Origin: Planomonospora parontospora
GTDB lineage: Bacteria; Actinomycetota; Actinomycetes; Streptosporangiales; Streptosporangiaceae
DNA length: 64,000 bases
Reading direction: 5' to 3'
NCBI GenBank assembly: GCA_014647935.1
Contig: BMQD01000003.1
Span: forward strand, 62,001 to 126,000
The notes beneath the pieces are model-generated. The model was not told the origin of the DNA and searched no databases. It worked only from the letters and a program-made list of their open reading frames with translations. Below, piece by piece: positions 16,615-24,543 of the stretch. Made by a program: the position numbers and the translations under genes. Numbering within the stretch: position 1 is the stretch's first letter; every line of letters starts with the position of its first letter.

Positions 16615-19600
16615 TCAGAGCACCCGCTCCAGTACGGCGCGGGCCTCGGTCAGCAGGTCGGGGCCGCGCCGCTCGCCGTACTCGGCCCCGATCCGGGACA
16701 TGACGCCGGGGGCGAGGCGCTCGGCGTGCGCGGACAGCACCGGCCACTGCATCGTCGGGGTGAACCGGTTGTAGGCGAACCGGTCGGCGAGCACCAGCAG
16801 CCGGACCGCGTCCCCGGCGGGCACCGCCTCCTTCAGCAGGCCCCAGACGCCCAGTCCGGCGAGCACCATCCCCACCACCGGGTAGTCCCTGAACGCGTGG
16901 TCCGGGCCGAGCACGATCAGGGCCTTGGTCCGCAGCGACTCGAACAGGTCCGCGCCGTCGTCGCCCTCGCCGTACTGCGCGAACGCCGAGAGCGCGAAGA
17001 CCTCGCCCACGACGGCCCAGGGTGTGAAACCGTTCGGAGCGTGCGGGACGCGCAGGTCCCGGAGCAGCTCGGCGGCCTCGCGGTGCCGTCGCAGCCCTTC
17101 GGCGATGTCGCCGTCGACGAGGGCCAGCTGGGCTCTGGCCACGGCGACCGACAGGACCTCGCCGTGGGTGCTCCGGGAGGCGAGCGCCTCCAGGTCGTCG
17201 ATCATCCGCGCGGCCTCGTCGCGGCGGCCCTCGGCGAGCGCCGCCATGGCGAGGGCGGCGCGGATCTGGACGGCGTCCTCCACCGCGCCGAGGCGTTCGA
17301 GCACCGGGAGCGCCTCGGCGGCGTGCCCGGCGGCGGGGGCGAAGTCGCCGGAGTTCGCGTACAGGCCGGCCAGCTGGGTGTGCAGGGCCGCCCGGCTCCA
17401 GGGACCGCCGTCCTCGTCGGTGAGCTCGAGGGCGGTCAGGGTCGCCTCGATCGCACCGGCCGGGTCACCGGCGTTCTCCCGGCCGTGGCTCAGGAAATGC
17501 AGCGCGATCCCGCGGACCAGAGGGTCGGGATCGCAGGTCAGCCCTTCGATACCCGCACCGGGGTCCGCCATCATGGTGAGCATCACCGTCACCAGCGCCC
17601 GGACGGCCGGATTCGCCGAGTCGGAGCCCAGCCCTGACAGCATCCGCGCGAGCGTCTCGGCCTCCTCGAAGGAGAAGACGACGGTGTTGAACAGCGCGAT
17701 GCTCAGGACCACCCGGGTCCGGTCGAGGAGCCGGGGCGGCGGCGTCCAGCCGGTCAGGGCGGCGACGACGGCCGGGGTGAGGACGATGCTGCGCGGATGG
17801 TCCCCGCGGATCGTCCAGTAGCCGCCCAGCGCGGCGAACAGCACCACCACCGCTTCCGGATCGGAATCGGCGAGGACCTCGCGCAGGATGTCGCCGAGGT
17901 TCGTCTCCTCCGCCCGCAGCCGGTCCATCGCGTCGATCTGCTCCGGCGAGTACAGCCGGACGCCGTGCCGGTCGGCGTAGCCGACGGCCCACGCGCGCAC
18001 GGCGGCCCGCGCCCCGTCGGCCTCGCCGGCCTCCTCCAGCCGCATCCGGCCGAACTCGCGCACCGTCTCCAGCATGCGGTACCGGACGCCGTCGGCCGTC
18101 TCCACGACGGTGAGCAGGGACTGCTCCACGAGCTCGGTGACGCCGCCGAGGGCGCCGTCGCCGAGCACCTCCTCCGCCGCGTCGAGGGCGAAGCCGTCCG
18201 GGAAGGCCGAGAGGCGGCGCAGGGCTCGGCGCTCGGGCCCGCCGAGCAGGTTCCAGGACCAGTCGATCACCGCAAGCAGCGTCTGGTGCCGCGAGGGGGC
18301 GCTCCGGTCACCGCCGCGCAGCAGCGCGAACCTGTCCTCCAGCCGGCGGGCGATCTCCGCCGGCGACATCACCCGCACCTTCGCGGCGGCCAGTTCGATC
18401 GCGAGCGGCAGGCCGTCCAGGCGGGTCACGACGGCACGCACGTCGTCCTCGCCGAGGCGCACGCCGGGCCGGGCCGCGGTCGCGCGGTCGCGGAACAGCT
18501 CGACGGCGTCACCGGTCCCCAGCTGGGGGAGCGGATAGACGCGCTCGGCGGCGATCGCCAGCGGCGCGCGGGTCGTGGTGAGGACGCGCAGCTCCCGCGT
18601 GGTCGCGGCCAGATAGGCGACCAGGTCGGCGACCGCCTCCACCAGATGCTCGCAGTTGTCGAGCACCAGCAGGGCGGGGGCCAGGTCGAGCTGCCGGGCG
18701 ATCCGGGCGCGGACGTCGGAGAGCTGCCGCGGGGTGAGCGCGCGGCGTCCGGTCACCGAGTCGCGGACGCCGAGCGCCGACCCGACCTCGCCGACCAGGT
18801 CCTCGGGCGCGGTCACGCCGACCAGCTCGACGAAGTGCACCACGGGCTGCGGTGCCTCGCGGGCGACGGCATGCGCGAGGCGGGTCTTGCCGAGCCCGCC
18901 CGGGCCGAGGATCGAGACCACCCGGGACGCGCCGAGCAGCGCCCGCACCCGCCGGAGGTCGTCGTCGCGGCCGAGCAGCGGGGTCGTGTCGAACCGCACG
19001 CCGGCGCGCACGGGGCTGTCGAGCGCCAGCAGCTCGCGGTGGATCCGCCGCAGCTCCGGTCCGGCGTCGGCACCGATCCGGTCGCGCAGATCCGACCGGT
19101 AGCGCTCGAAGCGGTCCAGCGCGGCGCCCGTCCCGCGCACCGCCGCCTCGCTGCGCAGGAGGTCGGCGAGCAGCCCCTCGTCCTCGGGACGGACGCGCAC
19201 GGCCTCCTCGAGTCCGGGCAGGGCGGAGCCGTGATCGCCGCCCCGGCTCCGGGCCCGGGCGAGCACGATCCGCGCGGACGCCAGGTCGCGCTCCGCGCGG
19301 CGGCGCACCTCGGCCAGCGGGCCGTCCCCCTCGGGGGGCAGCGTTCCGGCGCCCAGCGCGAGCGCCTCCTCCGCCGCCGCGGCCGCCGCGGCCGGATCCT
19401 CGGCGAGCAGCGCCCGCGCCCGGTCCGCCAGACCGTGCAGCAGGGCGGCGTCGACCCGGTCGGGCGGAACTCCGAGCCGGTAGCCGCCACCTTCCGTGAC
19501 CAGCGCCTCCGGTCCCACGACCGACCTGGTCCGGGAGACCAGGACCTGCAGCGCCTTCGCCGGATTGGCCGGTTCGTCGTCCCCCCACACCTCCGCCACG

Positions 19601-19725
19601 AGCCGGTCCGCGTTCACGGTCCGGCAGGTGAGCGCGAGGGCGGCGAGCAGCGCCTGAGCCCTGTCGCCGACCACCGGCCGCCCCCGCCACCGCACACCGT
19701 CGAGCAGGCTCAGGGCGATCGGCAT
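16615..19725 (-). CDS. BTAD/NB-ARC/TPR transcriptional regulator (AfsR/SARP-like large ATPase)
   Basis: 1036 residues. A winged-helix DNA-binding domain (about 15-90) and a BTAD domain (about 95-240) are followed by an NB-ARC-type ATPase with Walker A 'GPGGLGKTRLA' near 275 and Walker B 'LLVLDNCEHLVE' near 355. A winged helix and C-terminal TPR-like repeats (about 650-1000) follow. This is the layout of AfsR-like regulators, which control secondary metabolism or morphogenesis. ATG at 19725 lies six bases after TAGACT, consistent with a leaderless mRNA. Its 3' end faces the DrrB gene, which it might regulate; that is inference. Confidence 0.9.
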   Translation of the reverse strand: MPIALSLLDGVRWRGRPVVGDRAQALLAALALTCRTVNADRLVAEVWGDDEPANPAKALQVLVSRTRSVVGPEALVTEGGGYRLGVPPDRVDAALLHGLADRARALLAEDPAAAAAAAEEALALGAGTLPPEGDGPLAEVRRRAERDLASARIVLARARSRGGDHGSALPGLEEAVRVRPEDEGLLADLLRSEAAVRGTGAALDRFERYRSDLRDRIGADAGPELRRIHRELLALDSPVRAGVRFDTTPLLGRDDDLRRVRALLGASRVVSILGPGGLGKTRLAHAVAREAPQPVVHFVELVGVTAPEDLVGEVGSALGVRDSVTGRRALTPRQLSDVRARIARQLDLAPALLVLDNCEHLVEAVADLVAYLAATTRELRVLTTTRAPLAIAAERVYPLPQLGTGDAVELFRDRATAARPGVRLGEDDVRAVVTRLDGLPLAIELAAAKVRVMSPAEIARRLEDRFALLRGGDRSAPSRHQTLLAVIDWSWNLLGGPERRALRRLSAFPDGFALDAAEEVLGDGALGGVTELVEQSLLTVVETADGVRYRMLETVREFGRMRLEEAGEADGARAAVRAWAVGYADRHGVRLYSPEQIDAMDRLRAEETNLGDILREVLADSDPEAVVVLFAALGGYWTIRGDHPRSIVLTPAVVAALTGWTPPPRLLDRTRVVLSIALFNTVVFSFEEAETLARMLSGLGSDSANPAVRALVTVMLTMMADPGAGIEGLTCDPDPLVRGIALHFLSHGRENAGDPAGAIEATLTALELTDEDGGPWSRAALHTQLAGLYANSGDFAPAAGHAAEALPVLERLGAVEDAVQIRAALAMAALAEGRRDEAARMIDDLEALASRSTHGEVLSVAVARAQLALVDGDIAEGLRRHREAAELLRDLRVPHAPNGFTPWAVVGEVFALSAFAQYGEGDDGADLFESLRTKALIVLGPDHAFRDYPVVGMVLAGLGVWGLLKEAVPAGDAVRLLVLADRFAYNRFTPTMQWPVLSAHAERLAPGVMSRIGAEYGERRGPDLLTEARAVLERVL

Positions 19726-19974
19726 GGCCCAAGTCTAGGCTCCGCCGAGCCGTCCGCCCGGCCCGCGAGCACGCCGGCGTCATGGCGAGGACGATCACCG
19801 CCGAACGGCCGGCGGTCGAGCCGCGCCCACGGCGGAACCGGCGTCCGGGCCGCCGGAATCGCACGTGAGCTGGTGCGCGCGCCCGTCAACTTCTGGGCGG
19901 GCAAGGCGGACGTGCAGATCGTGCTGACCGTCCAGGGTTCCACTCTTCTCGAAGTGGAGAAGGAGGGAGCACGT

Positions 19975-20247
19975 GTGGCGACGGCGAAGGACAGGGAGGC
20001 CGTCGTCGAGAAGATCCTCCAGGCGGTGGACGCCGAGAAGATCTATTACGAGGACGGTGCCTTCGCGGCGAAGGTCCGGGCCTCCTACTGCCCTGATCGG
20101 CTGTGCGGGTTCGATCCCGACCCGGCTGACCAGGAGAGCCTCTATGTCAGAAGTGATGATCCCGGTGCGGTCGAGAAGCTGAGCAGCGCACTGGGCTACA
20201 CGCCGGGCGTGGATTTCGTTTTCCCGGTCCGTCCTGACGTGTCGTGA
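19975..20247 (+). CDS. Small hypothetical acidic protein
   Basis: 90 residues from GTG 19975, with a strong GGAGGGAG ribosome site five bases upstream. It begins 'ATAKDREAVVEKILQAVDAE', has 'SYCPDRLCGFDPDPAD' in the middle and ends 'TPGVDFVFPVRPDVS'. No family recognised. The frame is open far upstream, but codon bias weakens before the GTG. Transcribed divergently from the AfsR-like gene. Confidence 0.6.
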   Translation: MATAKDREAVVEKILQAVDAEKIYYEDGAFAAKVRASYCPDRLCGFDPDPADQESLYVRSDDPGAVEKLSSALGYTPGVDFVFPVRPDVS

Positions 20248-20430
20248 CCGGCACGGGCCGGGGGAGAACGGCCGACTGATCCGCCGGCCGGGGAAGTCCC
20301 TGTTCGCGGTCCGTGACGCATTCCCATGGCGCCACGGAAACCATGGCCGTCGCCCTCGGCGCCGACCACGGCCAGGCTCGCCTCCTCGGTGACACCGGTG
20401 GAAGCGAGATTTCCGACCACTCGGCCGGTC

Positions 20431-20471
20431 CTCGTCACCCTGTGTGCCGGCACGCTGATGGCACGGCGATC
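20431..20471. repeat. 41-base repeat, copy 1
   Basis: CTCGTCACCCTGT (20431-20443) followed by GCACGCTGATGGCACGGCGATC-like sequence matches 22888-22928 at about 36 of 41 positions with no gaps. It contains TGATGGCACG, which recurs as tandem units in copy 2. This resembles integrase arm-type repeats, but no integrase is present; probable end of a decayed mobile element. Confidence 0.6.
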
Positions 20472-20494
20472 CGGTGTTCCGGCATGATGATCGG

Positions 20495-20995
20495 GTGAGT
20501 GCCGGCAGTGTGAGGATCGGCGACCGGTTCCGGGATCCGCTCGTTCGGGTGGACCGGTTCGCGGACGACGTCCTGGTGCGTTGTCCCGCTTGCGATGGTT
20601 GTGCGGTTGTGCTGGGGAATCTCGGTGGCCCTGAACATGCGCCGAAGACCGGCTCCGGGGCGCTGGGGGTCCGCCGGCGGCTCCGGTGCGGGGCATGCGG
20701 ATCGTCCAAGGACGAGTTCACCTCGGTGTCCCTGACGGGCGGGCCGGTCGACCCCTTCTTCCGGCTTCCGCTGTGGCTGCAGGCCGACTGTCGCGGCCAT
20801 GTCCTGTGGGCCTACAACGTTCGGCACCTTGATCTGCTGGAGTCCTACGTCGCGGCCCGGTTGAGGGAACGACGCGCGGTGCCGGGTTCGATGAGCATGC
20901 TGGCTCGACTTCCGAAATGGTTGAAGTCGGCCAAGAACCGTGACGAGGTGTTGCGGGCCGTGAACAGGATGCGGGCGTCACTTCCCCGTTCGTGA
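20495..20995 (+). CDS. Hypothetical protein with two CxxC knuckles
   Basis: 166 residues from GTG 20495, which follows CATGAT at leaderless spacing. Cys pairs 'VRCPACDG' (near residue 29) and 'LRCGACGS' (near 64) would bind one zinc ion. The rest contains 'LPLWLQADCRGHVLWAYNVR' and 'HLDLLESYVAARLRE' and a basic C-terminus. It resembles zinc-ribbon proteins of unknown function. It lies within the mosaic island and follows the first 41-base repeat. Confidence 0.7.
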   Translation: MSAGSVRIGDRFRDPLVRVDRFADDVLVRCPACDGCAVVLGNLGGPEHAPKTGSGALGVRRRLRCGACGSSKDEFTSVSLTGGPVDPFFRLPLWLQADCRGHVLWAYNVRHLDLLESYVAARLRERRAVPGSMSMLARLPKWLKSAKNRDEVLRAVNRMRASLPRS

Positions 20996-21136
20996 CGGTC
21001 CGGTGACGCACTCGCCCGCCGACCTCCTCGGCGCCCCAGCGCCCCGCCGGAGGCGCCGGGTTTCCCGCAGAGGATGTTCGGAGCAAGCTCACCCTGTGAG
21101 GTGGGAGCGGGGTGGTCGAGCCCGGATGTGAAGCCG

Positions 21137-21382
21137 TTACGGCCATTCGATTCGGATGAGGTAGACCTCGCGTTGTTCGCCCAGCGCGATGTACGTCGCG
21201 AGACCCCGTTCGCCGAAGGCGTGGGTGAGCATGTTCGCCTTGGGGTCGGCGGGATTGTACGGTCGTCCGCTCCACGGCGCGATCTCCAGGAGGACGAGCG
21301 GTTCCGCGAGCGGACGCAGGGCTTCCTCGGGGAGTTCGGTGGTCCGTTCCTCGGCGATCGGGCCGAGCAGGACCTGGTACAC
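21137..21382 (-). CDS. RelE/ParE-fold toxin-like small protein
   Basis: 81 residues from GTG 21382, starting immediately after the stop of the DUF6247 gene. The pattern 'LEIAPWSGRPYNPADPKAN', then 'FGERGLATYIALGEQREVYL' and 'IRIEWP' matches the terminal strands of the RelE/ParE fold. Its abutting partner is a small acidic protein, as in type II toxin-antitoxin modules. The toxin role is inferred from size, fold pattern and arrangement. Confidence 0.65.
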   Translation of the reverse strand: MYQVLLGPIAEERTTELPEEALRPLAEPLVLLEIAPWSGRPYNPADPKANMLTHAFGERGLATYIALGEQREVYLIRIEWP

Positions 21383-21715
21383 CTACAACTCGATTCCGCG
21401 CTCCGTCAGAACCTCACGCCACGGTCTGCCCCGGCGGGATGGCTCGCCGGCGATGATCTGCTCGGCCCTGGCGTGCATCCGGCGGCGTCCTTCGGGGTCC
21501 TTCGCCGAGTCGCACGCGGAGATCCACCAGCGGTGGACGAAGGCGTTCAGCATGCTGAGATCCAGGCTGACCCGGACTTCGTCGAGTACGGCTCCGAGCC
21601 CGGCGTCGAATGCTTCGCGGTCTTGAGACGTGACCAGAGCGGCGCGGATGGCACGCAGGTTCTTCTCCGGCGCCGGTGGGATGGAAGCGGGGAAGTCCTG
21701 TGGCTGCGTGGTCAT
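21383..21715 (-). CDS. DUF6247-family protein, probable antitoxin partner
   Basis: 110 residues from ATG 21715. The sequence 'PPAPEKNLRAIRAAL', then 'FDAGLGAVLDEVRVSLDL' and 'LNAFVHRWW' fits DUF6247, a small actinobacterial family commonly found next to RelE-like genes. A longer frame to 21832 reads through the tRNA-terminator repeat and is not accepted. Coupled head-to-tail with the RelE-like gene; antitoxin function is inferred. Confidence 0.72.
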   Translation of the reverse strand: MTTQPQDFPASIPPAPEKNLRAIRAALVTSQDREAFDAGLGAVLDEVRVSLDLSMLNAFVHRWWISACDSAKDPEGRRRMHARAEQIIAGEPSRRGRPWREVLTERGIEL

Positions 21716-21833
21716 GTGGCGGCTCCTCCCGCTGGCCATGAGCTTACAGAGGAGAGGCGGAGAGATCCCCGGCTTCACCATGCCGGCGGTGAACTTCCGG
21801 GGAGGCGGCTCGCAGGCTCCAGGAACGATCAAT

Positions 21834-21865
21834 GCCCGGGTCGGGAATCTCTTCCTGACCCGGGC
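21834..21865 (-). terminator. Hairpin copy beyond tRNA-Gly fragment A
   Basis: GCCCGGGTC (21834-21842) and GACCCGGGC (21857-21865) form a 9-bp stem. The surrounding sequence 'aggaacgatcaatgcccggg' parallels that after the intact tRNA-Gly (23731-23775). It is likely the original downstream terminator of the tRNA, displaced by insertions. Confidence 0.55.
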
Positions 21866-21874
21866 CTCGGTGCG

Positions 21875-21916
21875 TGGAGCGGGTGACGGGAATCGAACCC
21901 GCGCTGTCAGCTTGGG
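21875..21916 (-). repeat. tRNA-Gly(CCC) 3'-half fragment A (attachment-site remnant)
   Basis: These 42 bases are identical to the 3' half of the tRNA-Gly gene at 23782, from the CCA end into the anticodon loop. The 5' half is missing, so it cannot make a tRNA. This is the standard footprint of tyrosine-integrase insertion into a tRNA gene. It is followed by a terminator copy, as at the intact gene. Confidence 0.85.
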
Positions 21917-22101
21917 GACCGGTTACCGACCCCCTGCTGAACTGCGAAAAAAGGGGTGCAGGTCGGCGTGGGCCGGTTGATCGCGAGCCCTCGTGAGTGA
22001 TCATGGTTCCCCGCCGGTTCTGGCACGGATCTGGCGTGTGATGAGGGCCCTGCCTAGGCGTCTACTGCGGATGGCGGGACCACCGTCGTAGACTCGTACC
22101 C

Positions 22102-22344
22102 ATGAGCGCCGGACATGCGCATGAGGAGCTTCATCACCTGGTGGATCGGCTATCGCCGACCCAGGCGCGTCGTCTTCTGCGGTTGGTGAGTGCTGATCCC
22201 GAGCTGGCGGAGGCTGCCGAAGCGACATCTGAACCGGTCCGGCATCGCAGACTGTCGATCGCTGGGATCGGTGCGTCTGGCGAAGGCGATCTGTCGGAAC
22301 GGGTCGAAGATCTTCTGACAGAGCGGTTCAATCGGTCGGTGTGA
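22102..22344 (+). CDS. VapB-like antitoxin of the broken module
   Basis: 80 residues: 'LHHLVDRLSPTQARRLLRLV' opens a helical DNA-binding or dimerisation region, and the C-terminal half is acidic ('GEGDLSERVEDLLTERF'). This pattern recurs in antitoxins paired with PIN toxins. ATG at 22102 is six bases after TAGACT, so probably leaderless. The stop overlaps the start of the PIN gene (GTGA). It appears intact although its toxin is not. Confidence 0.72.
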   Translation: MSAGHAHEELHHLVDRLSPTQARRLLRLVSADPELAEAAEATSEPVRHRRLSIAGIGASGEGDLSERVEDLLTERFNRSV

Positions 22345-22765
22345 CCGCCACGCTTCTGGACACCGGCCCTCTGATCGCCGTCGTCGACCGAGATGACAAG
22401 CACCACGCCTCATGTGTACGTCTCTTGGAGGAACTGGAGGGGCCGCTGCTGCTGCCCTCGACGGTTCTCATCGAAGCCGGTTGGACGATCAACAAGCACA
22501 TGGGGCGGCCGTACACGCCCAGTTCCTTGACCTAGTGACGGAAGAGTTCGAGTTGGTCGATCTCTGCCCTGCTGACGTGCGGCGTATGGCCGAACTCGTC
22601 CGGTTCTACAGGGACGCGCGTCTTGATCCGGCGGATGTGTCTGTCGTCGCCATCGCTGAGCGGTTGGATGTCACGCAGATCGCGACGCTCGATCGCCGAG
22701 ACTTCGCTCTGATCCGGCCCCGGCACATTCCGGCGTTCAGGCTGCTGCCAGCCGTACTCGCTTGA
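22341..22765 (+). pseudogene. vapC: VapC PIN toxin, frameshifted
   Basis: The first part in frame from GTG 22341 reads 'TATLLDTGPLIAVVDRDDKH' ... 'LIEAGWTINKHMGRP', then stops after 64 residues. The frame two bases on continues with 'AQFLDLVTEEFELVDL', 'DARLDPADVSVVAIAERL', 'IATLDRRDF' and 'RHIPAFRLLP'. Joining them restores a ~140-residue PIN protein with all acidic residues (LLDTG, LIEAG, DPADVSVV, TLDRRDF). A single-base loss near 22505-22520 explains it. The toxin is thus probably inactive. Confidence 0.8.
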
Positions 22766-22772
22766 GAGATTT

Positions 22773-22817
22773 TGGAGCGGGTGACGGGAATCGAACCCGC
22801 GCTGTCAGCTTGGGAAG
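22773..22817 (-). repeat. tRNA-Gly(CCC) 3'-half fragment B (attachment-site remnant)
   Basis: These 45 bases are identical to the tRNA-Gly gene at 23782-23826, three bases further into the anticodon stem than fragment A. No terminator-like hairpin precedes it. It separates the broken VapBC segment from the HigBA segment, marking a second insertion boundary. Confidence 0.85.
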
Positions 22818-22887
22818 TGCGTCGATCATGCCTCGGAGGAGGCCTGGGCTGGGCGTTCGGCCGGTCGTGAGTGACCGTGGTTGACCT

Positions 22888-22928
22888 CTCGTCACCCTGT
22901 CTAATGGCACGCTAATGGCACGGCGATC
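22888..22928. repeat. 41-base repeat, copy 2, with tandem TAATGGCACG units
   Basis: It matches 20431-20471. Here TAATGGCACG occurs twice in tandem (22902-22911 and 22913-22922). Just upstream, 'gtgagtgaccgtggtt' (22866-22881) resembles 'gtgagtgatcatggtt' (21992-22007) behind fragment A. Both tRNA fragments are thus followed by related arm sequence. Confidence 0.6.
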
Positions 22929-23018
22929 ACATTCGTGATCACAGATGCTTCCAGGGATAGGGCTGATCGCTGGAGAAGCCCGGTTTCACGTTCTCGGGAC
23001 GAGGTTCTTGCTCTCGCT

Positions 23019-23034
23019 ATAACGTCCGTGTTAT
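23019..23034. promoter_or_regulatory. Promoter and palindrome at the higB start
   Basis: ATAAC (23019-23023) and GTTAT (23030-23034) form an inverted repeat reaching into the ATG at 23033, and CTATAA resembles a -10 box. This is the expected place for autorepression by HigA. Confidence 0.45.
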
Positions 23035-23377
23035 GAACTGGGGAGAGGTGGAGCTGGAGCCGGAGGTCGATGAGTGGTTCGACACGCTTGATCAGGAGGA
23101 CCAGGAGACTGCGGCGTTCTACGTCGATCTGCTGGCCGAGCGTGGTGTCCTGCTCGACGAGCCCTACACCCGGCAACTTCGCGGCAAGCTGCGAGAACTG
23201 CGGTTCCATCTGCACCGGGAGGCGGTACGGATCACCTACTGGATCGCTCCGGGGAGGCGGATCATCATGCTGACGGTGTTCCGTAAGCAGCGGATGAGGG
23301 AGTCCGCCGAGATCGAGCGTGCGTGGCGGGCCATGCGGCGGTGCATCGCCGAGGCCCACACCGCGGATGAGGAGTGA
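23033..23377 (+). CDS. higB: HigB/Gp49-family toxin
   Basis: 114 residues. The family core is visible in 'EVDEWFDTLDQEDQETAAFY', 'QLRGKLRELRFHLHREAVRI' and 'YWIAPGRRIIMLTVFRKQR'. HigB toxins are ribosome-dependent mRNA interferases of the RelE superfamily. The toxin gene precedes the antitoxin, as is normal for HigBA. It lies between tRNA-Gly fragment B and the intact tRNA-Gly gene, so it is probably cargo of an inserted element. Confidence 0.88.
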   Translation: MNWGEVELEPEVDEWFDTLDQEDQETAAFYVDLLAERGVLLDEPYTRQLRGKLRELRFHLHREAVRITYWIAPGRRIIMLTVFRKQRMRESAEIERAWRAMRRCIAEAHTADEE

Positions 23378-23382
23378 GCGGC

Positions 23383-23682
23383 ATGGGAGAGCGCAGGGCC
23401 TGGGCGGACAAGAAGGCCGAGATCATGAGCCGCCCTGGTGCGGGAGCGGCATACGAGGCGGCCAGGATCCGGTTCGAGCTGGGTGAGGCGGTGCGGTTGC
23501 GGCGTGAGCAGCTCGGGCTGACCCAGGCCGATCTGGCCGAGCGTACAGGGCTGAAGCAGCCGGCGGTGGCGCGGTTCGAGGCGGGCGGGACGATGCCCAC
23601 CATCCCGATGCTGGAGCGGCTGGCGGAGGCTCTGGAAATGCGGCTGAGCGTCCAGTTCCAGCCGCTGCAGGAGGCGAGCTGA
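23383..23682 (+). CDS. higA: HigA-like XRE antitoxin
   Basis: 99 residues from ATG 23383, with GAGGAG in range; GTG at 23374 is an alternative that overlaps the toxin stop. The helix-turn-helix is 'LRREQLGLTQADLAERTGLK' followed by 'QPAVARFEAGGTMPTIPML', ending 'LAEALEMRLSVQFQP'. It binds HigB and represses the operon. Confidence 0.88.
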   Translation: MGERRAWADKKAEIMSRPGAGAAYEAARIRFELGEAVRLRREQLGLTQADLAERTGLKQPAVARFEAGGTMPTIPMLERLAEALEMRLSVQFQPLQEAS

Positions 23683-23738
23683 TTTCACCGGAGCGGCGTT
23701 CGGCCTCGCACGGTGCCGAAGCGGCTCAGGAACGATCA

Positions 23739-23775
23739 AGGCCCGGGTCTGGAATTGTTTCCTGACCTGGGCCTT
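23739..23775 (-). terminator. tRNA-Gly terminator hairpin
   Basis: Read on the minus strand, AAGGCCCAGGTC pairs with GACCCGGGCCTT across a short loop, just after the tRNA 3' end. A related hairpin follows tRNA fragment A. No long U-tract is present. Confidence 0.6.
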
Positions 23776-23781
23776 CACTCT

Positions 23782-23855
23782 TGGAGCGGGTGACGGGAAT
23801 CGAACCCGCGCTGTCAGCTTGGGAAGCTGATGTTCTGCCATTGAACTACACCCGC
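23782..23855 (-). tRNA. tRNA-Gly (anticodon CCC)
   Basis: A complete cloverleaf of 71 bases plus encoded CCA. Acceptor GCGGGTG pairs with CACCCGC; the D-stem is GTTC/GAAC; the anticodon stem TCAGC/GCTGA encloses loop TTCCCAA, giving CCC; the T-arm contains TTCGATT. It lies at the end of the mosaic island, and two extra copies of its 3' half occur at 21875 and 22773, showing it served as an integration site. Confidence 0.95.
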
Positions 23856-23967
23856 AGCGGCGTGCCGCGCCAACCACTGTAGCGGAAACTCCGGCCACTC
23901 TGGACCCTCCACGGGCCCGAGTTTCTCGGCTTATCCGGACCGGGCGAGCGTTGGTAGGTTGCCTCAC

Positions 23968-24543
23968 GTGCTGCTTTCCGATCGTGACATCCTCGCCGAG
24001 ATCGAGTCCGGACGGGTCGGACTCGATCCCTTCCAGCCGGAGATGGTCCAGCCGTCCAGCGTCGACGTGCGGCTGGACCGTTACTTCAGGGTCTTCGAGA
24101 ACCACCGCTACCCGCACATCGACCCCGCGGCGGAGCAGTCCGACCTGACCCGCATGGTCGAGCCCGAGGGGGACGAACCGTTCATCCTGCACCCGGGGGA
24201 GTTCGTCCTGGCCAGCACCTACGAGGTCATCACCCTGCCGGACGACATCGCCTCCCGTCTGGAGGGCAAGAGCTCCCTGGGCAGGCTCGGCCTGCTCACG
24301 CACTCCACGGCCGGTTTCATCGACCCGGGGTTCAGCGGGCACGTGACGCTGGAGCTGTCCAATGTCGCGACGCTGCCGATCAAGCTCTGGCCGGGGATGA
24401 AGATCGGCCAGTTGTGCATGTTCCGGCTCAGCTCGCCGGCGATGCATCCCTACGGTTCCGAGAAGTACGGTTCCCGCTACCAGGGCCAGCGGGGCCCGAC
24501 TCCGAGCCGCTCCCACCTGAACTTCCACCGGACCCGGATCTGA
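23968..24543 (+). CDS. dcd: dCTP deaminase
   Basis: 191 residues, the normal length. '[20 protein letters not shown]' at the N-terminus, '[16 protein letters not shown]', '[20 protein letters not shown]' with the catalytic Ser and Arg, '[14 protein letters not shown]' with the catalytic Glu, and '[10 protein letters not shown]' are the Dcd signatures. The enzyme deaminates dCTP to dUTP, and in many actinobacteria also hydrolyses it to dUMP. GTG at 23968 is seven bases after TAGGTT, so leaderless. The 3' end overlaps the convergent MFS gene by 116 bases. Confidence 0.96.
   Translation: MLLSDRDILAEIESGRVGLDPFQPEMVQPSSVDVRLDRYFRVFENHRYPHIDPAAEQSDLTRMVEPEGDEPFILHPGEFVLASTYEVITLPDDIASRLEGKSSLGRLGLLTHSTAGFIDPGFSGHVTLELSNVATLPIKLWPGMKIGQLCMFRLSSPAMHPYGSEKYGSRYQGQRGPTPSRSHLNFHRTRI

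Noticed and set aside
14623..19725. A biosynthetic gene cluster suggested by DrrAB and an AfsR-like regulator
   Set aside because: No synthase, synthetase, terpene cyclase or RiPP precursor gene is nearby; PhyH, VOC and hydrolase genes alone are not enough.
17797..20247. An 816-codon plus-strand frame antisense to the AfsR-like regulator
   Set aside because: Only its last 90 codons, after the GTG at 19975, have a ribosome site. The rest mirrors the regulator gene.
21875..22817. Additional functional tRNA-Gly genes at the two repeat copies
   Set aside because: Both lack the 5' half (acceptor, D-arm and anticodon 5' stem), so they cannot fold into tRNAs.
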